From contig CP091723.1 in assembly GCA_022009775.1 (NCBI GenBank), positions 1,302,001 through 1,366,000 of the forward strand: DNA of 64,000 nucleotides, written 5' to 3'. Shown here piece after piece: positions 57,972-64,000 of the stretch. The notes under the pieces are model-generated. The model had not been told where the DNA came from. It did no database searches and saw only the letters and a list, made by a program, of their open reading frames with translations. The translations under genes and the position numbers were made by a program. Origin of the DNA: Christensenella sp. (lineage in GTDB: Bacteria; Bacillota; Clostridia; Christensenellales; CAG-917). Numbering within the stretch: position 1 is the stretch's first letter; the number at the start of each line of letters is the position of its first letter.

Positions 57972-59363
57972 TTAGTTTTGAGATGTTGAATCGTCTTGCG
58001 ATTGATTAGATAAATCGGAAGGGGTTGCCGTGGTGTTTTCGGCGGGAGCTCCGTTTGTGCCGTCAGAAATAGCGGGGGCTTGCGAGCCGTTCGAGCCGTC
58101 CGCAAGTGCGGGCGTGAGCGGTTGATTGAGCACGCTGTCGGGAAGTTCTTTGCGGTATGATATTTTCAAAAACAGCGGTGTGAGCAGTGAAGACACGATG
58201 ATGAGAATAAGCACGAACGGCATTATCGATTGGTCCACGATGCCGCTGTCCACGCCTTTTTGAGTGCATACGAGCACGACTTCCGCTCTTGCCATCATAC
58301 CGATGCCGACGCGCAAACTGTCTTTGAGCGAGTATTTGCAGATAAGCGAACCGAGACCGCAACCGAGCACTTTGCCGACGAGACCTGCCGCTATAAACGC
58401 AAAGCCGAAACCTACGATGTGGGGGCTGATTGCTCCGAAGTTGGCATTTATGCCGATGTTGGCAAAGAAGACCGGCGCAAAAATCATATAGTTGCTCACT
58501 TCGACTTTTCTGTCGATATAGCCCGATTCGGTGAGAGTGGAAAGCATAATGCCTGCCACGTACGCGCCTGTGATGTCCGCAACGCCGAACCATTCTTCTG
58601 CCGCATAAGCGAACAGGAAGCACATTGCAAATCCGATGATGGGGATACGTCTGTGGTGTTCGGGGTGGCGTTTGAGATAGTGTTTCAAGCAAAAGTGCGC
58701 CACGACGCCCACAGCGATAGCCGCCGCAAAGAAACCGATCATTTTGCCGATTGCGATGCCCACGCCGCTCAAATCTTCGCCTTTGTCAAGACTTATGAAA
58801 AGGGAGAGAAGAATGACGCCGATGATGTCGTCAAGGATAGCAGCGGCGATGATTGACGTGCCGACTTTGGAGTTGATTTTTCCGAGTTCTTTGAGCACCG
58901 CGACGGTTATGCTGACGCTGGTTGCCGCGAGAATCGCGCCGTAAAACAGGTTTGTAATGAGTTGGTGTTGGCTCATATTCGCAAAGCCGCCGTTGAAAGC
59001 CGCCGAAACGATAAAGCCGAGACCTACGGGGAAGATTACGCCGAGCGACGTTATAATAACAGACGGAACGCCGCATGTTTTGAATTGTTTAAGGTCGGTT
59101 TCCAGTCCTGCCGAGAACATAATCAGGATAACGCCGATTTTTGCAAGGAAAGAAAGACCTTCGAGCGTTGCGTCCGTGAAAATGGTCTGATTCGGAATAT
59201 ATTTGATAAAGCCGAGCAAAATGCCGGCAATGAGCATTCCGACTACTTGCGGAAGACCTATCTTTTTTCCAATCAAAGCGAAAAACTTCGTGGAAAGCAG
59301 AATAAGAGCGAGCGGAAGCAGGATCTCAAAATAATTTATAGCGGATATCGATTGAGTAATCAT
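57972..59363 (-). CDS. CPA2-family monovalent cation:proton antiporter
   Basis: The 463-residue protein has about 12-13 helices of the Na+/H+ exchanger fold: LPQVVGMLIAGILLGFIKYI near the start, ILDDIIGVILLSLF with the exchange-site aspartate pair (about residues 170-185), and MARAEVVLVCTQKG. It lacks the TrkA-N domain of KefB. The last 45 residues are a low-complexity Ser/Asn/Thr tail. The ion (Na+ or K+) is not readable. It has its own terminator. Confidence 0.87.
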   Translation of the reverse strand: MITQSISAINYFEILLPLALILLSTKFFALIGKKIGLPQVVGMLIAGILLGFIKYIPNQTIFTDATLEGLSFLAKIGVILIMFSAGLETDLKQFKTCGVPSVIITSLGVIFPVGLGFIVSAAFNGGFANMSQHQLITNLFYGAILAATSVSITVAVLKELGKINSKVGTSIIAAAILDDIIGVILLSLFISLDKGEDLSGVGIAIGKMIGFFAAAIAVGVVAHFCLKHYLKRHPEHHRRIPIIGFAMCFLFAYAAEEWFGVADITGAYVAGIMLSTLTESGYIDRKVEVSNYMIFAPVFFANIGINANFGAISPHIVGFGFAFIAAGLVGKVLGCGLGSLICKYSLKDSLRVGIGMMARAEVVLVCTQKGVDSGIVDQSIMPFVLILIIVSSLLTPLFLKISYRKELPDSVLNQPLTPALADGSNGSQAPAISDGTNGAPAENTTATPSDLSNQSQDDSTSQN

Positions 59364-59578
59364 ATTTCATCTCTCTCGCGTTTTTTTACGACGCGTTGGT
59401 TTTTCATATTTTTTTAACTACAATGTTATACGCTTTTTGTGTCGATTCCGTCAAGCGGTTGATTGAATTTGGAGTGCGAAACTACACGCGACGGCGGTCG
59501 TATATGCCGATAACGGACGTTTGTAGTGTATTTTTGACATTGTAAAGTGCGCAGACGGGGCAAAATAAGGAAACTATT

Positions 59579-59607
59579 TGACAAGTATATATATAGTTGG
59601 TAAAATA
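59579..59607 (+). promoter_or_regulatory. Promoter of the small membrane protein and ABC-2 genes
   Basis: TTGACA (59579-59584), 17 bp, TAAAAT (59602-59607), 58 bp before the start codon. Between them and the CPA2 gene about 210 bp show no gene. Confidence 0.75.
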
Positions 59608-59665
59608 AAAAAATAAATGCGCAAAGCGACAACAAAACGACATTTGTTTTGCGCAAGGAGAAGAT

Positions 59666-60094
59666 TTGGATTTTCTATCGTTCCTGACACAAGTGACCGT
59701 CTATCTCGTCGATTTTGCAAAGACGATTGCGGGGCTTGCGGCAATAGCGTTGATATTTATGCTTATAAGGTGTTTGCCAAAGCGTATACGCGGGTTCGTA
59801 TCTGCGTTTGCGACTACGGTGATCGCTTTTGCGTTGTTCAAAATTTCTCTTCAAAACTTCGGATTGTTCGTCGCAAAGACGACCATCATACATTTTGCGA
59901 TAGTCGGCATCGTGTCCGTCACGGTGACGCTTTGCGTTATTATGGCAACGGCGGCGGTTTTGCCGCACAAATTTATGCAAGAACGAGTGAAGGTCGTTCC
60001 GATTCATATACGGACGCATCGCCTCGTTTCGTCGCGAAGAAGCATAATCGCGTCGAACGCTTTTTTGCAGACTTCACCAATCATTATTCAATGA
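59666..60094 (+). CDS. Small membrane protein, unknown
   Basis: The 142-residue product has three hydrophobic helices (about residues 8-36, 45-66, 72-98) and a basic C-terminal tail with RTHRLVSSRRS. TTG 59666 is used because AAGGAG lies 5 bp upstream. I recognise no family. It lies 108 bp upstream of the ABC-2 ATPase gene; a hairpin CACCCG/CGGGTG and a GC-alternating stretch (60100-60160) separate them, so it may not share a transcript. Confidence 0.55.
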   Translation: MDFLSFLTQVTVYLVDFAKTIAGLAAIALIFMLIRCLPKRIRGFVSAFATTVIAFALFKISLQNFGLFVAKTTIIHFAIVGIVSVTVTLCVIMATAAVLPHKFMQERVKVVPIHIRTHRLVSSRRSIIASNAFLQTSPIIIQ

Positions 60095-60202
60095 TTTTGC
60101 GACACCCGCTTTTTTCGGGTGATTTCAGTATGTGTGCGCGCGTGTGCGCACGCGTATAAGCATGCTTCGCCATGCGAAAATACAACAGGAGATAATTTGA
60201 TT

Positions 60203-61057
60203 ATGTTAAAAGTTGAAAACCTTGTAAAAAAATATCCAAAGAGCGACAGACTCGCAGTTGACAATATTTCATTTGAATTGAGACCGGGCGAAATCTTCGG
60301 ATTTCTCGGACAAAACGGTGCGGGCAAATCCACAACCATAAAGTGCCTTACGGGCATTTTGCCTTTTGACAGCGGCACGATAACCATTTGCGGCCACGAC
60401 ATCGTCAAAGAACCTATCAAGGCGAAAATGGAAATGGGTTACGTCCCCGACAACCACTCCGTCTACGAAAGATTGACGGGAAGAGAATACGTCAACTACG
60501 TCGCAGACCTTTACAAAGTGCCTGCTCTCGTGAGAACGGAGCGTATCGACCGTTATGCAAAACTCTTCAAACTGGAAAATGCGATAGACAGACAAATCAA
60601 GTCCTACTCGCACGGTATGAAACAAAAAATCTGCATTATCGCGGCACTCATTCACGACCCGAAACTTTGGGTTCTTGACGAACCTATGATGGGACTCGAC
60701 CCGCAATCCACTGCTGAAATCATTTCGTACATGAGAGAGCATTGCGCAAAGGGTAATACCGTTTTCTTCTCGAGTCACAACCTTGACCTCGTCAAGAAAC
60801 TCTGCCACAGAGTCGCAATCGTCAACGACGGTCATCTCATCGATGTCATCGACCTTGCAGGCAACGAAGCGAACAAGGCAAACCTTGAAGAGACGTTCTT
60901 CAAAGTCACCGGCACTTACGAGCAAAGATTGTTCGAAGACTACATTGCACAAGAGAGCGCGGATATGCGTCCAGATATGCCTATAGAACGTCAAGAAGCG
61001 CAAAGCGACGAAGAACTTGTCGTTGAAGAGACCGAAAACAAGGGGGACGAGCAATAA
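60203..61057 (+). CDS. ABC-2 type transporter ATPase
   Basis: The 284-residue ATPase has GFLGQNGAGKSTTIKCLTG (Walker A, about residues 35-53), signature YSHGMKQKICIIAALIH and Walker B LWVLDEPMMGLDPQS. The C-terminal 45 residues are an acidic tail. Such subunits drive exporters of drugs, peptides or lipids. ATG 60203 or TTG 60197 is possible; AGGAG lies 5 bp before the TTG. It overlaps the permease gene by 1 bp. Confidence 0.88.
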   Translation: MLKVENLVKKYPKSDRLAVDNISFELRPGEIFGFLGQNGAGKSTTIKCLTGILPFDSGTITICGHDIVKEPIKAKMEMGYVPDNHSVYERLTGREYVNYVADLYKVPALVRTERIDRYAKLFKLENAIDRQIKSYSHGMKQKICIIAALIHDPKLWVLDEPMMGLDPQSTAEIISYMREHCAKGNTVFFSSHNLDLVKKLCHRVAIVNDGHLIDVIDLAGNEANKANLEETFFKVTGTYEQRLFEDYIAQESADMRPDMPIERQEAQSDEELVVEETENKGDEQ

Positions 61058-62773
61058 TGAAAGGCGAATTCTCCATGCAGAGTGTGAGAACGCTCTTCCG
61101 TCTTGACCTTAAATCAAGATACGGCGTCACGAACACCGACAAGACGGCTTGGAAGCAAAAAACTCGGGCACGTTGCCAACGCGATTTTCTTCTTTCTCGT
61201 TTATGCGGTGCTTATCGTCGGCATTTATTATCTTACGAACGTATTCGTGACTCGTTCGGGTCTCAGAATAGAATTCCTCGTTATCGTGGCGACGTTCACG
61301 ATTTGCCTTGCGACGATAGTCGCAACGGGCAGCGTAATAAAGAACCTATATCAGAACGGCGACAACGAAATGTTGCTCCGTTTTCCCGTCAGCGGCAAAG
61401 AAATTCTCGTTGCGAAGTCTATTTATTGCTATCTGCACAATTTTGTCGTGTGCTTGCTTTTGATGTTGCCGTTCTATATTTCGTTCGGCATCATCACCGA
61501 CGCGGCTGTGGGCGACTATTTCGCATATATCGGCATAGTGTTGTTTTCAACGCTCATTCCGTTCTTTATCGCAAACATACTCGCAGTGCCCGTCATGAAA
61601 GTCATGAACGCAGTGAAGAATCAGTTCTTGCTCATTCTCATCATCACGATTATCGTCGTGTGTCTCGTGTTCATTTTTTATCTTGTGTCGCTCTCTAACG
61701 TGCTGACGTATCTTAAAGACTCGAAGCAGAGCATTTTCTCTACGGATATGATTGCAAGATACCGCAATTTTGCAAAGTACGCATATCCGTTCAACTGGTA
61801 TGCCGAAATCGTCAACGGCATGAAGTACGGCGGACTTTCGGCAGGCAAGTACGCGCTTCGCTTCCTGTATCTTATTCTCATCAATGCGGCATTCGGCGTT
61901 GCGGCGTATTTCGTAGCTACGAAAGAGTATTATAAGACGATTCTTTACGGCATCGAAACTCAGAAAGCGTCTTTCAAGAAGAAAATCAAAGACGTGCGTC
62001 GTCCCGTAGCATACGCGCTTTTCAGACGCGAGTTCTATCTCATTTTGAGAAGTTTCAACTATTCGTTCCAGTATTTCGCAATGGCTTGCGCCGCGCCCGT
62101 CATGGTGTTCTTCTGCAATCGTCTTGCGGCAAGTATGGGAACGGAAAGCATCGGCGCAGGCATTATGCCGGGACTTACGCTTATGGTCATCGTCATATTC
62201 ATCACCATAATCGTGTCCTTTGCTTCAACCTGTATATCCAGAGAAGGTTCGAGTTTCTATCACACGAAGGTCATTCCCGTAAGTTACACGAATCAGATTC
62301 TCGTCAAATTTATTTTGTATTCTCTCACGGGTACGATTTCAGTCGCTCTTTGCTGTGCACTTTCGGGTGGCTATTACACGAGCGACGCAGGCAAACATTT
62401 GCTCACTCCGCTTGACAGCGGCGCGATTTTCGGAATAGCCGAAATGCTCGTCATAAGCCTTACATGCCTTAGTATGATTGCGGACATCAAATCACCGACG
62501 TTCAACGTGTCGGGCGACGGCGAACTCGTGTCGGCAAACAAAAACGTCGCGCTTGCGATGATAGTCGGTATCGTCGTTGCGATTGCGTACGGTTTGTTTG
62601 CGATGTTATTCAGTTTCCTTCCGCTTACGATAGGCAACGTCACGATTATACAACGCGGAGATATGAGCAGAATTTATCTCATATTGAGCATCGTGTCCAT
62701 AGTTTTGCTTGCAGGCTCGCTTGCGGGACTGTTTGTCAATCTCAACAAGCGTTATCAGAAGATAATTCCGTAA
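61057..62773 (+). CDS. ABC-2 type transporter permease, frameshifted
   Basis: The product of about 571 residues has roughly 12 hydrophobic helices, characteristic of the large ABC-2 permeases of Clostridia. It starts MKGEFSMQSVRTLFRLDLKS. The first frame continues only to KTAWKQK; dropping one A from the A6 run at 61157-61162 leads to LGHVANAIFFFLVYA. The substrate is unknown. It lies between the ATPase and the BIG2 protein genes in a single operon, so the BIG2 protein may be a partner or cargo. Confidence 0.82.
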
Positions 62774-62785
62774 GGAGAGAATGCG

Positions 62786-64000
62786 ATGAAAAAAGTTATG
62801 GTCGGTATTCTCATCCTTATTCCGATTCTGATTTTGTTTATCGTCGCAATGGTGTCAAACATCATATCCATGCAAGCGTGGATAAGCGTTGAAGATATAC
62901 AACTTACGGAGAAGTGGTCGGAACGTACCGCCGAAAACATCTCTTTGTCACTTGACGGCATTCAGGGGAAAACCATAAGCATTTACGATTACGTAAACGT
63001 CAAGGTGCTTCCCGAAAAGGCGAACAAGTACACGATAGAGTGGAAAATCGACGGCAACGTCACCTATACGGACGAAGAATATCAGGAAAAATACGAAGCC
63101 TACGTGCGCGAAATCTCGGCTCTGAAATCCGAACTCGCGGCGGAGTATCCCGTGTTTTCGACAAACGAGAGACGCACGGCGTACAATCAGGCAAAAATCA
63201 AATATCCCGACGATTCTGCGAAAATCATCGACGAGATGGCAAAATCGCTCGTGGGAATAATGTCACCCGCGGTCTCTTTCGTGAGCGAAGACGAATTTGA
63301 CGTCGATTCCAACTCGACGGGCAAATTTATCGTTTCGTCATACTGCAATTTCACTGTTAAAGTGGTTGCGGAAAACGTTTCGAAAACGTTGTCCGTGTCG
63401 GTTGTGGGCGACAACGTCGAAAGAGTGACAATCGGCAACATAAACGGCGAAGACAACAATATCTCCGTCGGCGAGTCTAAACGTCTCGTGCCGAATTACA
63501 CTCCGATTGACAGCATCGTCAACTACACGATATGGCACAGCGACAACGAAGACGTCGCAACCGTTGACCAAAACGGCGTCGTCAGGGCGTTGAAAGCAGG
63601 CAGTGCAAACATCACGATGCAGGCAAGCGTTCATTCAAGCGAACGCGGAGAAATCAGATATATCACGAGCGGCGCATACGTCGTAAACGTGACTGCAAAG
63701 GGCGCAAGCACGAAATACGGCAAAACGCTGTACACCGCAAAGAAATCGTTCACTCTCGAAGAACTCGGATTGTCTTTGGGCGCAGTGGCGGCGGAAGGTT
63801 GTACGATTGAAGAAAATACGGTGACGATGACCGCCGATAAAGCGGTGATTAGCACCGAAAACGGAAACTTCGAGATTTTCTCTGTCGAAGAAAACTCAAT
63901 CGCCATCGCAAACGCAAGTTTCTTTGAGAACAAAGAAAACGGTTACGTTCTCGCAGTGGGTGAGCATACTCTCAAACTCGGCGCGGTATTTTCCGACGAG
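62786..64000 (+). CDS. Membrane-anchored BIG2 (Ig-like) domain protein, 3' end outside window
   Basis: The frame is open from ATG 62786 to the window end (405 codons), so the gene is partial. AAGGAG lies 9 bp upstream. An N-terminal helix (about residues 4-28, VMVGILILIPILILFIVAMV) serves as a signal anchor. A BIG2 Ig-like domain follows at about residues 212-285, with WHSDNEDVATVDQNGVVRAL and AGSANITMQ, as in bacterial surface proteins. An earlier region (about 30-210) is strand-rich and without known motif. It follows the ABC-2 permease by 12 bp, so it is a likely functional partner. Confidence 0.72.
   Translation, partial: MKKVMVGILILIPILILFIVAMVSNIISMQAWISVEDIQLTEKWSERTAENISLSLDGIQGKTISIYDYVNVKVLPEKANKYTIEWKIDGNVTYTDEEYQEKYEAYVREISALKSELAAEYPVFSTNERRTAYNQAKIKYPDDSAKIIDEMAKSLVGIMSPAVSFVSEDEFDVDSNSTGKFIVSSYCNFTVKVVAENVSKTLSVSVVGDNVERVTIGNINGEDNNISVGESKRLVPNYTPIDSIVNYTIWHSDNEDVATVDQNGVVRALKAGSANITMQASVHSSERGEIRYITSGAYVVNVTAKGASTKYGKTLYTAKKSFTLEELGLSLGAVAAEGCTIEENTVTMTADKAVISTENGNFEIFSVEENSIAIANASFFENKENGYVLAVGEHTLKLGAVFSDE

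Noticed and set aside
60119..60202. Upstream start for the ABC-2 ATPase
   Set aside because: The extra N terminus is Cys/His-rich from a GC-alternating hairpin and precedes the ribosome site.

Overview
The window looks like a chromosomal contig from an anaerobic, probably spore-forming member of the Clostridia (low-GC Gram-positive). Support comes from a spoVT-yabM-yabN(mazG) run in the same order as in Bacillus, a dnaD-dnaC (dnaI-type) primosome pair, an iron-sulfur L-serine dehydratase, strong AGGAG ribosome sites with frequent TTG/GTG starts, and lipoprotein-type binding proteins. I cannot name a genus.

Layout. (1) 1-12.2 kb is an AT-rich accessory block ending at the 3' side of a tRNA-Ala(GGC) gene. 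It holds a type III restriction-modification pair, a polytopic membrane protein overlapping an AbiTii-domain gene, a 244-residue protein of unknown family, a 1230-residue defence-like protein, then remnants of a mobile element (a truncated SLOG-fold gene and a sigma-like HTH gene). (2) 12.5-21 kb: a GPH-family sugar symporter with an eight-cysteine tail, a MarR regulator coupled to a membrane M28-like protein, a membrane-anchored unknown, an FAD reductase and aminopeptidase P. (3) 21-29.3 kb: a MATE exporter with a structured leader, then xpt plus a complete nucleoside (BmpA-type) ABC importer. (4) 30-39 kb: YhbY, a CDF metal exporter, a complete polyamine importer (potABCD) behind an XRE-cupin regulator with clear palindromic operators, and L-serine dehydratase. 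(5) 39-53 kb: TypA, a second GPH symporter with the same cysteine tail, dnaD-dnaC, a flavin reductase, SpoVT, YabM, MazG, Dus and TrmL. (6) 53-57 kb: glycolytic pgk, tpiA and gpmI. (7) 58-64 kb: a CPA2 antiporter and an ABC-2 type transporter followed by a large Ig-like (BIG2) membrane-anchored protein cut by the window edge.

Two cross-cutting patterns deserve attention. First, at least nine single-base indels, all in short homopolymers, break eight genes including essential ones (dnaC, potA). This looks like residual sequencing error rather than gene decay. I give such genes as composite spans. Second, five intergenic copies of a nested palindrome of about 120-170 bp lie mostly directly after stop codons. 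The arms differ between copies but stay self-complementary, and the core is ACGTAC-N5-GTACGT with one compensated variant. A separate repeat of about 190 bp follows these palindromes at two loci in opposite orientation.

The best candidate for an undescribed system is the 3.7-10.5 kb gene set in the defence island. It appears co-transcribed with the type III restriction genes and includes a very large protein with a nuclease-like N terminus and no Walker A motif.
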